Shown: positions 19,759 to 29,301, counted from the first letter of the stretch. The stretch: DNA of 43,353 nt from Cypionkella sp. (GCA_025458085.1 JALOTC010000006.1:1-43353); one strand, 5' to 3'. Program-made: numbers and translations. Notes: generated by a model not told the origin, from the letters alone.

Positions 19759-21060
19759 ATGCCAGGGACCAAGACCACATCTCTTAGCCAATGCCGCTTC
19801 GGGTCATCACTCGATGCAGCTTGCGATGGCTTGCGGCCGTCGATCCTCTTGGTCGATGACAGCCGCGCGCAAAGAATGATGCTGCGTCTTGTTCTGCAGC
19901 GATGGGGCTATGACGTGACAGAGGCTGCTTCGGGCGAAGAGGCGGTAATGGCCTGCCAGACCCGGCATTTCGACATCATCCTGTCGGACTGGATGATGGA
20001 AGGCATGTCTGGACTTGATCTGTGCCGCCTTTTGCGGGCGCTGGCGTCGGAACGCTATTCCTATTTCATCTTGCTCACGTCCAAATCCGAAAAGGCCGAG
20101 GTGGCTAAAGGATTGGAGGCGGGCGCCGATGATTTCCTGACAAAGCCGGTATCGAATGACGAATTGCGGGCGCGTCTGCGTGCAGGGGAACGGATCGTGT
20201 CGATGCATGGGGCGGTTATGGAAAACAACCGACTCCTTGGCTCTGCCCTATCGGAACTGACCAATCTTTATGAAAATCTTGACCGCGATCTGGTGGCCGC
20301 CCGTGCTGTGCAGCAAACCTTCATGCGCCAGCGCCAAGCCAACGTCCCGGGGGCTGAAATTTCGATCCTGTTTCGGTCCTCCGGTCATGTTGGCGGGGAT
20401 CTTGTCGGATGGTTTGGGGTGAACTCTTCCTCACTCATCCTTTATTCTATCGATGTCTCCGGCCACGGTGTCGCTTCTGCCATGCTCTCGGCAAGACTCG
20501 CTGGTATGCTTTCAGCGGCTGCGCCGGAACGGAATGCCGCGCTTGTTCTTGGCAGTCATGCCCGCCGGGAAACATGGCTGCCAGAGGAGGTGGCGAAACG
20601 CTTCAACCACATTCTCTTGGAGGAACTGCAGGTCGATCAGTACATGACCATGGCCTATGCACAGGTTGATCTTGCTTCTGGTCGGGGGCGACTGGTGCAG
20701 GCAGGCCATCCTCACCCGTTGATCCTGCGTGCCTCAGGTGGTGTAGACCGGCTTGGCCATGGTGGCCCCCCTATCGGGCTTTTGCCTGATGTTGCCTATG
20801 ATGGTGTGGAATTCAGCCTTTTCCCCGGTGATCGGCTTTTTCTCACGACGGATGGCATCACCGAATGCCCTTCCTCTGATGGAGTGGAGTTGGGTGAGGA
20901 TGGTTTGATCCGGATGATTGCCCCGAGCCAGATGCTGCAGGGAAGCGCCTTCCTTGATGCGCTGATCTGGGATTTGGCTGCACATCATGGGTCAGAGGAT
21001 TTTCCCGACGATGTCTCTGGCTTGATCCTTGATTACCGCGGCCCACCCTTGCGACGCTGA
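19759..21060 (+). CDS. Response regulator fused to PP2C/SpoIIE-type serine phosphatase
   Basis: The 433-residue protein has an N-terminal receiver domain (about 27-145) with acidic residues LVDD (31-34), phospho-acceptor D77 in LSDWMM, T107 and K129 in TKP. A coiled linker (about 150-190, LTNLYENLDRDLVAARAVQQTFMR) leads to a PP2C/SpoIIE phosphatase domain with metal-binding motifs GGDLVGWF (213-220) and DVSGHGVASAM (232-242) and the late DDVSGLILD. Such proteins dephosphorylate an anti-sigma-factor antagonist when the receiver is phosphorylated. In Rhodobacter capsulatus a protein of this layout (RbaY) acts in a partner-switching pathway affecting gene-transfer-agent production; whether this is the orthologue is not shown. 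The 3' end overlaps the convergent Nudix gene by 28 bp. Confidence 0.9.
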   Translation: MPGTKTTSLSQCRFGSSLDAACDGLRPSILLVDDSRAQRMMLRLVLQRWGYDVTEAASGEEAVMACQTRHFDIILSDWMMEGMSGLDLCRLLRALASERYSYFILLTSKSEKAEVAKGLEAGADDFLTKPVSNDELRARLRAGERIVSMHGAVMENNRLLGSALSELTNLYENLDRDLVAARAVQQTFMRQRQANVPGAEISILFRSSGHVGGDLVGWFGVNSSSLILYSIDVSGHGVASAMLSARLAGMLSAAAPERNAALVLGSHARRETWLPEEVAKRFNHILLEELQVDQYMTMAYAQVDLASGRGRLVQAGHPHPLILRASGGVDRLGHGGPPIGLLPDVAYDGVEFSLFPGDRLFLTTDGITECPSSDGVELGEDGLIRMIAPSQMLQGSAFLDALIWDLAAHHGSEDFPDDVSGLILDYRGPPLRR

Positions 21061-21491
21061 CCCAGATGCCTCGCCAAAAACGCCCGGTCACCTTCCACGC
21101 CCAAAAGGTCCAAGGCATCGAAGGCATCCAGCCAGACCGCCGTATGCCCAGCCTCGGTCGGGTCTGACAGGCGCAAGACGGGCTGAGCAAGGTAGATCGT
21201 GCAAATCTTCTCGGCCCATTTGTTGTATTCTGGCATAAAGGTAAAGCGGCGATAGGCCCCTAAACGGCGCTGGATGCTGATGCGCCAACCCGTTTCTTCG
21301 AACACTTCGCGGTGAAGCGCAGGGATCGGATGCTCGCCGGGGTCTATCCCGCCACCGGGGAGTTGCAGTTCAGGCTTGGGTTCGGCCTGATGGGTCGCCA
21401 GAAGGCTGGACCCTTGCAGGATGATGGCGTAAACGCCCGGTCTTGGCCTGTAGCTTTGCCCGGTCTTGACCGGCTCGCCATAGCGTCGCAT
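21033..21491 (-). CDS. Nudix hydrolase
   Basis: Hydrolyses a nucleoside diphosphate linked to another group; the substrate is unknown. The 152-residue protein carries a complete Nudix box at residues 47-69: GGIDPGE, then REVFEETGW with all catalytic glutamates. It lacks features that would identify a specific subfamily. It is convergent with the REC-PP2C gene (28-bp overlap) and divergent from hslO. Confidence 0.88.
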   Translation of the reverse strand: MRRYGEPVKTGQSYRPRPGVYAIILQGSSLLATHQAEPKPELQLPGGGIDPGEHPIPALHREVFEETGWRISIQRRLGAYRRFTFMPEYNKWAEKICTIYLAQPVLRLSDPTEAGHTAVWLDAFDALDLLGVEGDRAFLARHLGQRRKGGPR

Positions 21492-21503
21492 TCACCCTGC
21501 CTC

Positions 21504-21531
21504 TTGGTCAGAAGGTTGCCCTGACTATATA
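21504..21531 (+). promoter_or_regulatory. Candidate hslO operon promoter
   Basis: TTGGTC (21504-21509), 16 bp, TATATA (21526-21531), about 40 bp before the preferred hslO start at 21573. The TATATA box stands out against the GC-rich surroundings. Prediction by eye. Confidence 0.45.
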
Positions 21532-21572
21532 GGCGCGATATGCCAGTTCTGGCTCTTCAAGGAAACCCCGTC

Positions 21573-22556
21573 ATGTCCGGCCCCAAAATCGCATGGGACG
21601 ATACCGTCCTGCCGTTTCAGCTTGACCGTTCCGATATCCGTGGCCGCGTGGTGCGGCTCGACGGCGTGCTGGAGCAAGTGCTGAAACAGCACAGCTACCC
21701 CCCACAGATCGAGGCGCTGGTGGCCGAAATGGCGCTGCTGACCGCGCTTATGGGTCAGGCCATCAAGCTGCGCTGGAAACTCAGCCTTCAGGTTCGGGGC
21801 AAGGGTGCCGCGCGGCTGATCGCGACCGATTACTATGGCCCGCAGGAAGACGGGCAGCCCGCGCGCATCCGCGCCTATGCCAGTTTCGATGCCGACCGTC
21901 TGGACCCCGGCGCTTCGCCCTTTAGCCAGATCGGCGAGGGCTATTTTGCCGTGATGCTAGATCAGGGCGAGGGGATGCTGCCCTATCAAGGTTTCACGCC
22001 CATCGCGGGGGGTTCGCTTTCCGCCTGTGCAGAGACGTATTTTGCACAGTCTGAGCAGTTGCCAACCCGCTTTGCCCTGACCTTTGGCCGTTCCAGCGAG
22101 CCGGGTCGGGGGGAGCATTGGCGCGGTGGTGGCGTGATGTTGCAGCACATGCCCCGCGTGGGTGGTGGCGTGGCCGCCGAGATCGGATCAGGCGAAGGCG
22201 GGCTTCTGAGTCATGTCGACATCCTTTCCGGGGATGAAGGCGAAAACTGGACTCGGGCCAATCTGCTTTTGGATACGGTGGAAGAGATGGAGTTGATCGG
22301 CCCGCAGGTTACGCCTTCAGACTTGCTGATCCGGTTGTTTCATGAAGAAGGCCCGCGCGTCTATGATGCGCAGGCGATCCGCTTTGGCTGCTCCTGCTCG
22401 GAAGAAAAGGTACGCCAGACCATGTCGATCTACAGTCAGAAGGACATCGCCAAGATGACCACACCAAAGGGTGTGGTGACTGCAGATTGCCAGTTCTGCG
22501 GCGCACATTATGAAATGGACCCCAAGACACTGGGGTTCGAGGCGCAGAATGACTGA
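21573..22556 (+). CDS. hslO: Redox-regulated chaperone Hsp33
   Basis: Cytoplasmic holdase activated by oxidation. From ATG 21573, preceded by AAGGAAA seven bases upstream, the product is 327 residues; an ATG at 21540 would add 11. The C-terminal zinc switch is present as FGCSCSEEKV followed by DCQFCGAHYEMD, giving the CxC and CxxC cysteines. The body contains the family motifs FQLDRSDIRGR and GGVMLQHMP. It overlaps the next gene by 8 bp and heads an hslO-nudix-cca run. Confidence 0.94.
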   Translation: MSGPKIAWDDTVLPFQLDRSDIRGRVVRLDGVLEQVLKQHSYPPQIEALVAEMALLTALMGQAIKLRWKLSLQVRGKGAARLIATDYYGPQEDGQPARIRAYASFDADRLDPGASPFSQIGEGYFAVMLDQGEGMLPYQGFTPIAGGSLSACAETYFAQSEQLPTRFALTFGRSSEPGRGEHWRGGGVMLQHMPRVGGGVAAEIGSGEGGLLSHVDILSGDEGENWTRANLLLDTVEEMELIGPQVTPSDLLIRLFHEEGPRVYDAQAIRFGCSCSEEKVRQTMSIYSQKDIAKMTTPKGVVTADCQFCGAHYEMDPKTLGFEAQND

Positions 22557-23142
22557 GGTGGATCGCTTGTTGGATGCGCTTCGGCGCCCGGCGGGCGATT
22601 CATCTGACTTTGACCTGAACCCCGGCATTCAGTTGCCTAAGGCCCGGGTGTTGCGCCCGGCTGCCGTTCTGATCCCCATTTGGCTGCGGGAGGGCGGTGC
22701 GCGGCTGATCCTGACCAAACGGGCATCGCATCTGAAACATCACCCCGGACAGATCGCCTTTCCCGGCGGCAAGGTGGATGAAGGGGATTCCTCTGTTGCG
22801 GCCGCGGCGCTGCGCGAAGCGCGCGAAGAGATCGGCCTGCCTGCTGCGCAGGTAGAGATTCTGGGCCACTTGCCGATCCACGAAACGGTGACTTCCTTTA
22901 CGATTACCCCTGTTTTGGGCCTTGTTAGAGACGATTTCTATCCTGTTCCAGAGGCGGGCGAGGTGGAGGAGGTCTTTACTGTTCCGCTGGCTCATGTGCT
23001 GAACCGTCAGGCTTATGTGATCGAGCGTCGGCGCTGGATCGGGCAGTGGCGGCGCTATTATGCGGTTCCCTATGGCCCCTATTACATCTGGGGGGCGACA
23101 GCCCGTATCCTGCGCGGCTTGGCCGAACGGGTGGCGCAATGA
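22549..23142 (+). CDS. Nudix hydrolase of the CoA pyrophosphatase type
   Basis: Probably cleaves coenzyme A or derivatives to phosphopantetheine and 3',5'-ADP. The 197-residue protein has the CoA-Nudix context LTKRASHLKHHPGQIAFPGGKVDEGD (residues 56-80, read in parts) and the box end LREAREEIGL (88-97). The PGQIAFPGG segment immediately before the box is characteristic of this subfamily. The start at 22549 overlaps hslO by 8 bp and the stop overlaps the cca start (ATGA), indicating translational coupling. Confidence 0.88.
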   Translation: MTEVDRLLDALRRPAGDSSDFDLNPGIQLPKARVLRPAAVLIPIWLREGGARLILTKRASHLKHHPGQIAFPGGKVDEGDSSVAAAALREAREEIGLPAAQVEILGHLPIHETVTSFTITPVLGLVRDDFYPVPEAGEVEEVFTVPLAHVLNRQAYVIERRRWIGQWRRYYAVPYGPYYIWGATARILRGLAERVAQ

Positions 23143-24275
23143 AGCTTTCGGGCGCGTGGCTGAACCATCCCGGCACGCAGGCGCTCTGCCGCGCGCTGGA
23201 GGCGGAGGGATTTCGCGCGCTGTTCGTGGGCGGTTGCGTGCGCAATGCGCTGATGGGGCTGGACGTTTCGGATATCGACATTTCCACCGATGCGCGGCCC
23301 GGAACCGTTACGAAAATTGCCGAAAAGGCCGGATTCAAGGCGGTGCCGACAGGCGTGGATCATGGCACGGTCACGATCATCGCCCAAGGCCTGCCGCATG
23401 AGGTGACGACCTTTCGCCGTGATGTGGAAACCTTTGGCCGCCACGCTGTTGTCGCCTTTTCCGACCGGATCGAGGACGATGCGGCGCGGCGCGATTTTAC
23501 GATGAACGCGCTTTACGCCGATGCGCGGGGGCAGGTGATTGATCCTTTGGGGGGGCTACTTGACCTTCAGGCGCGGCGCGTTCGATTTGTTGGGGATGCC
23601 GAACAGCGTATTCGTGAGGATTATCTGCGTATCCTGCGGTTCTTCCGTTTTCACGCTCATTATGCGCGGCAGGAAGACGGGTTCGAACCCGACGCTTTGG
23701 CCGCCTGTGCCGCAAATTCCGCAGGGTTAGAGACGCTTTCGCGCGAAAGGATCGGGGCAGAGATGCGAAAGCTTCTCTCAGCGCGCGATCCCGGTCCTGC
23801 AATTGCAACTATGGCGCAGGCTGGCATACTGATACGGGTTCTGCCGGGGGCTGAAGCGCGGGTCTTGCCACCGTTCCTTCATCTGGAAGGGGTGGCTGAA
23901 TTATCACCGGACCCGATTGCCCGGCTTGCAGCCCTTGGTGGGGATGCACCTGAGGAAGCGCTGAGGCTATCGCGGGCCGAGTCGCGGCGCATGTCTGCGC
24001 TGCAGGCGGCAGCGGTATCGACACTGACGCCGGGCGCGCTGGGCTACCGGTTGAAGGCCGATGGCCGGGTGGCGCTGGTGTTGCGGGCCGCGCTGTTGGA
24101 ACAGCCGCTGGCGGGCCTAGCCGAGGCGGAACTGGGCGCCGTGGCCCGCTTTCCTCTTCGCGCGGCTGACCTGCCGGGTCTGCAAGGCGCGGCGCTGGGC
24201 GCAGGGCTAAAGGCGCTTGAGTCGCGCTGGATCGATTCAGGTTTCACGCTCACGCGCGACGACCTGCTGGCGTGA
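23139..24275 (+). CDS. cca: CCA tRNA nucleotidyltransferase / poly(A) polymerase family
   Basis: Adds or repairs the 3' CCA of tRNAs, or is a related polymerase. The 378-residue class II protein shows the nucleotidyltransferase motif LFVGGCVRN (29-36) with catalytic D45 and D47 in SDIDIST, the RRDFTMNALYAD motif and RIREDYLRILRFFRFHA. The C-terminal half is helical. ATG 23139 overlaps the Nudix stop. In this order a CoA pyrophosphatase and cca commonly sit together in Rhodobacterales, to my knowledge. Confidence 0.9.
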   Translation: MKLSGAWLNHPGTQALCRALEAEGFRALFVGGCVRNALMGLDVSDIDISTDARPGTVTKIAEKAGFKAVPTGVDHGTVTIIAQGLPHEVTTFRRDVETFGRHAVVAFSDRIEDDAARRDFTMNALYADARGQVIDPLGGLLDLQARRVRFVGDAEQRIREDYLRILRFFRFHAHYARQEDGFEPDALAACAANSAGLETLSRERIGAEMRKLLSARDPGPAIATMAQAGILIRVLPGAEARVLPPFLHLEGVAELSPDPIARLAALGGDAPEEALRLSRAESRRMSALQAAAVSTLTPGALGYRLKADGRVALVLRAALLEQPLAGLAEAELGAVARFPLRAADLPGLQGAALGAGLKALESRWIDSGFTLTRDDLLA

Positions 24276-24347
24276 CATTCCGCCCGCCCTGGGCTAGGCC
24301 CTGATCTTTCGCATGCTTTGAGCAGAGCCGCAGAAGGCGCTCCACCC

Positions 24348-26192
24348 ATGTTTCGTTTCTTTGAAACCTTGATCGACCCCTATCAGCCCTATCCGCCGCA
24401 GGATGCCCCGCCGCGCAGGCTGTGGCCCTTCCTCGCGCAATATGTGCGGCCCTTCCGCAAAATCTTTGCCGTGACGGCAGGCCTTTCGGTAGTGGCGGCT
24501 TTTGTCGATGTGGCGTTAATCTGGTATGTTGGCCGGCTGGTGGATGTGCTGGCCGAGAATGGGCCGGTAGAGGCCTGGGCGCAGTATGGGGCCGAGATGG
24601 TGCTAGTGGCGCTGGCAATCCTTTTCCTGCGGCCCCTGATCCTTGCCGCCAATGTGGCGCTTTTGCACAATACGATCTTGCCAAATTTCGGCACGATGAT
24701 CCGCTGGCGCGCGCATAGCCATGTGATCCGCCAACCTGTGGGCTGGTTCGAAGGCGATTTCGCGGGGCGGATTGCCAACCGGATCATGCAGACGCCACCC
24801 GCCGCTGGGGATGCTGTGTTCCAGACCTTTGATGCGGTGGCTTTTGCCTCTGTTACGGTGGTGGGCGCGGCCATCATGCTGGCCGAGGCGGATTCGCGGC
24901 TTCTGGTGCCGCTGGTGGTGTGGTTTGTGCTCTATGCCGCGCTGGTGCGCTGGACAGTGCGGCGGGCGGGGCCTGCGTCGAAGGCGAGTTCGGATGCCCG
25001 CTCTGCCGTGACGGCGCGGGTGGTGGATGCTTACTCCAACATTCATTCGGTCAAACTCTTCGCCCATCATTACCGCGAGCTGGAGTATGTGAAGGAATCC
25101 ATCGAAACCGCGCGGCAGACCTTCGCGCGTGAGATGAGGATCGTCACCAAGATGGACCTTGCTCTGACCGCGCTGAATGGTGCGCTGATCGTGGCGGTGA
25201 CGGGCTGGGCGATCCTGCTGTGGTATCAGGGCGCGGCCAGTATTGGCACGGTGGCTGCGGCGACCGCGCTGGTGTTGCGGCTGAACAATATGACCTATTG
25301 GATCATGTGGGCATTTTCGTCGCTCGTGCAGGCTTTGGGTGTGGTGCAGGAAGGGATGGAGACGATCGCCCAGCCTATCGCCCTGACAGATGCGCCGGGG
25401 GCAAAGCCGCTGGAATATCGCGATGGTCTGATCGAGGTGCAGGATGTGCATCACCATTACGGGCGAGGGTCAGGCGGCCTGCGCGGGGTGACGCTGACCA
25501 TCCGCCCCGGCGAAAAGATCGGGCTTGTCGGACGGTCAGGCGCGGGGAAATCGACGCTCGTGAAGCTGATGCTGCGGTTTTACGATGCAGAAGCCGGGCG
25601 CATCTGTATTGACGGGCAGGATATCGCGCGGGTGATGCAAGACAGCCTGCGCCGCCAGATCGGTATGGTGCAGCAGGATTCAAGCCTGTTGCACCGGTCG
25701 GTGCGCGACAACATCCTCTATGGAAGGCCCGATGCGACAGAGGCAGAGATGATCGCCGCGGCGAAAAAGGCCGATGCGCATGACTTCATCCTGACTTTGG
25801 AAGACCCAGAGGGGCGGAAGGGCTATGATGCCCATGTCGGCGAACGCGGGGTCAAATTGTCAGGAGGGCAGCGCCAAAGGGTGGCCATCGCCCGTGTGAT
25901 CCTGAAAGATGCGCCGATCCTTATTCTGGATGAGGCGACCAGCGCGCTGGACAGTGAGGCAGAGGCCACAATTCAGGAGGCGCTTTTTGGTGTGATGGAA
26001 GGCAAGACAGTGGTGGCCATTGCGCACCGGCTTTCGACCATCGCCGCGATGGACCGTATCGTGGTGCTGGAAGATGGCCAGATCGCCGAGGAAGGCACTC
26101 ATGCCGCGCTTTTGGAGCGTGGTGGGCTATATGCCCGGTTCTGGGCACGCCAATCGGGCGGGTTCATCGGGCTTGAGGAGGCAGAGGCGTGA
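24348..26192 (+). CDS. ABC exporter half-transporter (membrane + ATPase domains), first of pair
   Basis: Fused membrane domain (six predicted helices, about 30-320) and ATPase domain in 614 residues. Walker A GRSGAGKST is near residue 393, the signature LSGGQRQRVAIAR near 504, Walker B ILILDEATSALD near 524 and the switch histidine IAHRLST near 558. The substrate is unknown; the family is MsbA/lipid or multidrug exporter-like. ATG 24348 is preferred to the TTG at 24318. It overlaps the second gene by 4 bp, and the two proteins are paralogous and of equal length, so a heterodimer in the inner membrane is likely. Confidence 0.9.
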   Translation: MFRFFETLIDPYQPYPPQDAPPRRLWPFLAQYVRPFRKIFAVTAGLSVVAAFVDVALIWYVGRLVDVLAENGPVEAWAQYGAEMVLVALAILFLRPLILAANVALLHNTILPNFGTMIRWRAHSHVIRQPVGWFEGDFAGRIANRIMQTPPAAGDAVFQTFDAVAFASVTVVGAAIMLAEADSRLLVPLVVWFVLYAALVRWTVRRAGPASKASSDARSAVTARVVDAYSNIHSVKLFAHHYRELEYVKESIETARQTFAREMRIVTKMDLALTALNGALIVAVTGWAILLWYQGAASIGTVAAATALVLRLNNMTYWIMWAFSSLVQALGVVQEGMETIAQPIALTDAPGAKPLEYRDGLIEVQDVHHHYGRGSGGLRGVTLTIRPGEKIGLVGRSGAGKSTLVKLMLRFYDAEAGRICIDGQDIARVMQDSLRRQIGMVQQDSSLLHRSVRDNILYGRPDATEAEMIAAAKKADAHDFILTLEDPEGRKGYDAHVGERGVKLSGGQRQRVAIARVILKDAPILILDEATSALDSEAEATIQEALFGVMEGKTVVAIAHRLSTIAAMDRIVVLEDGQIAEEGTHAALLERGGLYARFWARQSGGFIGLEEAEA

Positions 26193-28039
26193 CGGTTCTG
26201 AAACGGCTTGGCAATGCGATAGACGCTTTCCGCCCCGCGGACGGCCCGCCCCCGCAAAGCCTTGGCGCCTTCATGAAATGGTGCCTCAAAGGCTCTTGGC
26301 CGATGCTGGTTCTCGCGGGGGTCCTGTCCTCGCTTGCGGGCGCGACAGAGGTCGTATCGGCCCTGATCCTTGGCTGGGTGATTGACGCAGCGCTCGGCTC
26401 TGGGCCGGAGCGCTTTCTTTCCGATCATTGGAGCCTGATCCTGTGGTTCGTGGCCTTCTATATGGTGCTGCGGCCTCTATCCTTTGGGGTTTCTTCGGCC
26501 TCCAACTCCATCATCGTGGGGCCGAATGTGATGCCGCTTGTGCTGTCGCGCCTGCATCGCTGGACACTGGGGCAGGCGGTGACCTTCTTTGACAATGATT
26601 TCGCGGGCCGCATCGCGCAAAAGCAGATGCAGGCCGCGCGCGCCGTCACAGATGTCGCGACCGAGGTTATCAATACCGTCTGTTTCGCACTGGCGAGCGT
26701 GATCGGTTCTGTCATCTTTCTGCTGGCGGTGGATTATCGCGTGGCGCTGGCCCTTGCGGTTTGGATGGTGGCCTATCTCGCCCTGATCCGCTTTTTCATG
26801 CCGCGGGTACGCGTGAATTCTGCCGCGCGGGCGAGTTCGCGGGCAATGGTATCGGGGCAGGTCGTCGATACGATAACCAATATCAAGACGGTAAAGCTCT
26901 TTGCCCATGCTGCGTTCGAGGACCGCGTGGCGCTGCGCGCGATGGAGGTGTTTCGGGAAAAGAGCCTTGAATTCGGCGTTATTTCCACCTTTTTCCGCCT
27001 GTCGCTGATGACGCTTGCTGGTGTGCTTCCGGTGCTGCTGATTGGCGGCACGGTGCTGTTGTGGCAGCAGGGCGAGGCGACGGCCGGCGCGATTGCCGCG
27101 GCAGGGGCTATTGCCATGCGGATCGCCCAGATGTCGGGCTGGGTCAGCTTCACGCTGATGTCGATTTATACCAGTGTGGGCGAGGTGGAGGACGGGATGC
27201 GCACGCTTTCTGCCCCCCACCAGCTTGCCGATGCGCCAGATGCGGTGGACCTGCCCAAGATCATGGGCGAGATCACCTATGACAATGCCAGCTTCGCCTA
27301 TGGCCGCCGGCGCGGTGGGGTGGAAGGGCTGCGCCTCTCCATCCGGGCGGGCGAGAAACTGGGGATCGTTGGCGCCTCTGGCGCGGGGAAATCGACGCTC
27401 GTGTCGTTGCTGTTGCGTCTCTATGATTGCGAAAAAGGCGCTGTCCTGGTGGATGGGCAGGATGTGCGCCGCGTGACGCAGGAAAGCCTGCGCCGCCAGA
27501 TCGGCATGGTCACGCAGGAAACGGCGATGTTCAACCGCAGCGCCTTTGACAACATTGCCTATGGGCGCCCTGATGCGACGAAGGATGAGGTGATCGCCGC
27601 AGCACAAGCGGCAGAGGCGCATGAGTTCATCATGCAGATGGTCGATCACAACGGGCGCAAGGGCTATGACGCTTTCCTTGGGGAGCGCGGGGTAAAGCTT
27701 TCGGGCGGGCAGCGGCAGCGGATCGCTTTGGCCCGCGCCTTTCTGAAGGATGCGCCGATCCTTGTGCTGGATGAGGCGACCTCGGCGCTGGATTCGGAGG
27801 TGGAGGCCAGCATTCAGGAGGCTCTGTCGCGGGTGATGCAAGGCAAGACGGTGCTGGCTATCGCCCACCGGCTTTCCACGATTGCTGCGATGGACCGGAT
27901 CGTCGTGCTTGACGCCGGTCGCATCGTCGAGGAAGGCACGCACGAGGCGCTATTGGCGCAAGGCGGGCTTTACGCGCGCTATTGGAACCGCCAGTCGGGT
28001 GGGTTCATTGGCGCGGATGACAAGGAAGCGGCAGAGTGA
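26189..28039 (+). CDS. ABC exporter half-transporter, second of pair
   Basis: A 616-residue paralogue of the preceding protein with the same layout: membrane domain (about 35-320), Walker A GASGAGKST near 394, the signature LSGGQRQRIALAR near 503, Walker B ILVLDEATSALD and IAHRLST. Both Walker B motifs end with the catalytic glutamate, so neither ATP site is visibly degenerate. The GTG start at 26189 overlaps the previous stop and the stop overlaps the RNA methyltransferase start, giving a coupled three-gene unit. The substrate cannot be inferred. Confidence 0.9.
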   Translation: MTVLKRLGNAIDAFRPADGPPPQSLGAFMKWCLKGSWPMLVLAGVLSSLAGATEVVSALILGWVIDAALGSGPERFLSDHWSLILWFVAFYMVLRPLSFGVSSASNSIIVGPNVMPLVLSRLHRWTLGQAVTFFDNDFAGRIAQKQMQAARAVTDVATEVINTVCFALASVIGSVIFLLAVDYRVALALAVWMVAYLALIRFFMPRVRVNSAARASSRAMVSGQVVDTITNIKTVKLFAHAAFEDRVALRAMEVFREKSLEFGVISTFFRLSLMTLAGVLPVLLIGGTVLLWQQGEATAGAIAAAGAIAMRIAQMSGWVSFTLMSIYTSVGEVEDGMRTLSAPHQLADAPDAVDLPKIMGEITYDNASFAYGRRRGGVEGLRLSIRAGEKLGIVGASGAGKSTLVSLLLRLYDCEKGAVLVDGQDVRRVTQESLRRQIGMVTQETAMFNRSAFDNIAYGRPDATKDEVIAAAQAAEAHEFIMQMVDHNGRKGYDAFLGERGVKLSGGQRQRIALARAFLKDAPILVLDEATSALDSEVEASIQEALSRVMQGKTVLAIAHRLSTIAAMDRIVVLDAGRIVEEGTHEALLAQGGLYARYWNRQSGGFIGADDKEAAE

Positions 28040-29271
28040 AACTGACGGTCGAACGGCTTGGGCATCTGGGCGATGGCGTGGCACTGGGGCCGGATGGGCC
28101 TGTGTTCATTGCGGGGGCCTTGCCGGGCGAAGAGGTTGAAGGGACACTTTTGGGCGGCACGCTGGTGGATACCCGGATCGTGACGCCCAGTGCCGAGCGG
28201 GTAAAGCCTCCCTGCCCCCATGCGCGCAGTTGCGGCGGATGCCTGATGCAGCATGCGCGCGACGATATGGTGGCCGCCTGGAAAACCGGCATCGTGCAGG
28301 GCGCCCTGGCCGGGCAGGGGCTTTTAGCTCCGGTGCGGCCCATCATGACCTCGCCCCCGCAAAGCCGTCGACGTGCGACGCTGGCCGGGCGGCGCACGAA
28401 GGGCGGCTCGCTGATCGGCTTTCATGCTCGAGGGTCGGATGTGGTGATCCCCGTGCCGAATTGTCGCCTGCTGAGCCCCGAACTGATGGCTTGCCTTCCG
28501 GGGCTGGAGGCTGTGGTGCGGATCGGCGGTTCGCGCAGCCAGGAATTGGCGCTGACGGTAACGGCAAGCCGCGGCGGGGCAGATCTGGTGGTCCAAGGGG
28601 GCAAGCCGCTGGATGCGGCCCTTCGCCTTGACCTGGCCCGCGCGGTAGAGGCGCATGGCTTTGCCCGGTTGACGTGGGAGGATGAGGTCGTGGCACTGCG
28701 GGCCAATCCGGTGCAGCGGATGGGAAGGGCTACTGTCGTGCCACCGCCTGGGGCTTTTTTGCAGGCGACCGAACATGGCGAGGCCAGTCTTTTGGCCGCG
28801 GTGGAAGAGGCGCTTGGCCCGCAGAAGAAGGTGGTCGACCTGTTCGCCGGATGCGGCACCTTTGCCCTGCCCTTGGCCCAAAGGGCCGAGGTGCATGCAG
28901 TGGAAGGTGATGCCGCCATGACCGCCGCGCTGGACCATGCCGCGCGCCATACGCCCGATCTGCATCGCATCCGGGTTGAGGCGCGCGATCTGTTCCGCCG
29001 CCCGCTAGAGGCGGATGAGTTCAAAAGCGTGACAGGCGTGGTGATCGACCCGCCTCGCGCGGGGGCAGAGGCGCAATGCGCCCGTCTGGCCAAGGCGCGG
29101 GTGCCGGTGATTGCCATGGTGTCGTGCAACCCGGTGACCTTTGCGCGGGATGCGAAAACGCTGGTTCAGGCAGGTTATCGGCTGGAGTGGGTGCAGCCGG
29201 TGGACCAATTCCGCTGGTCAGCCCATGTGGAACTTGCAGCGCGGTTCGCGCTTGATCATATGTCACGCTGA
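28036..29271 (+). CDS. Class I SAM-dependent RNA (uracil-C5) methyltransferase, TrmA/RlmD family
   Basis: Makes 5-methyluridine in rRNA or tRNA. The 411-residue protein has an N-terminal TRAM-like domain and a 4Fe-4S ligand set C60, C66, C69 (CPHARSCGGC) and C143 (PNC). The SAM motif VVDLFAGCGTFALPLA is around 270-285, DPPRAG follows, and the catalytic cysteine is in VSCNP near 364. The iron-sulfur cysteines point to RlmD/RumA rather than TrmA, but the target base is not proven. The GTG start overlaps the ABC gene by 4 bp. Confidence 0.9.
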   Translation: MKLTVERLGHLGDGVALGPDGPVFIAGALPGEEVEGTLLGGTLVDTRIVTPSAERVKPPCPHARSCGGCLMQHARDDMVAAWKTGIVQGALAGQGLLAPVRPIMTSPPQSRRRATLAGRRTKGGSLIGFHARGSDVVIPVPNCRLLSPELMACLPGLEAVVRIGGSRSQELALTVTASRGGADLVVQGGKPLDAALRLDLARAVEAHGFARLTWEDEVVALRANPVQRMGRATVVPPPGAFLQATEHGEASLLAAVEEALGPQKKVVDLFAGCGTFALPLAQRAEVHAVEGDAAMTAALDHAARHTPDLHRIRVEARDLFRRPLEADEFKSVTGVVIDPPRAGAEAQCARLAKARVPVIAMVSCNPVTFARDAKTLVQAGYRLEWVQPVDQFRWSAHVELAARFALDHMSR

Positions 29272-29301
29272 TTTTCGCGGGTTTTCCGAAAGGGGTTTCA
29301 C

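Noticed and set aside
24603-25457. Minus-strand open frame of 284 codons antisense to the first ABC gene
   Set aside because: Same situation as above: shadow of a well-recognised gene.
26477-27943. Minus-strand open frame of 488 codons antisense to the second ABC gene
   Set aside because: Histidine/arginine-rich antisense translation of a clearly coding ABC transporter; no motif, signal or ribosome-binding site.
24348-28039. Tandem ABC genes considered as a recent duplication
   Set aside because: They share domain layout and motifs but differ throughout the membrane domains, so they are old paralogues forming a pair.
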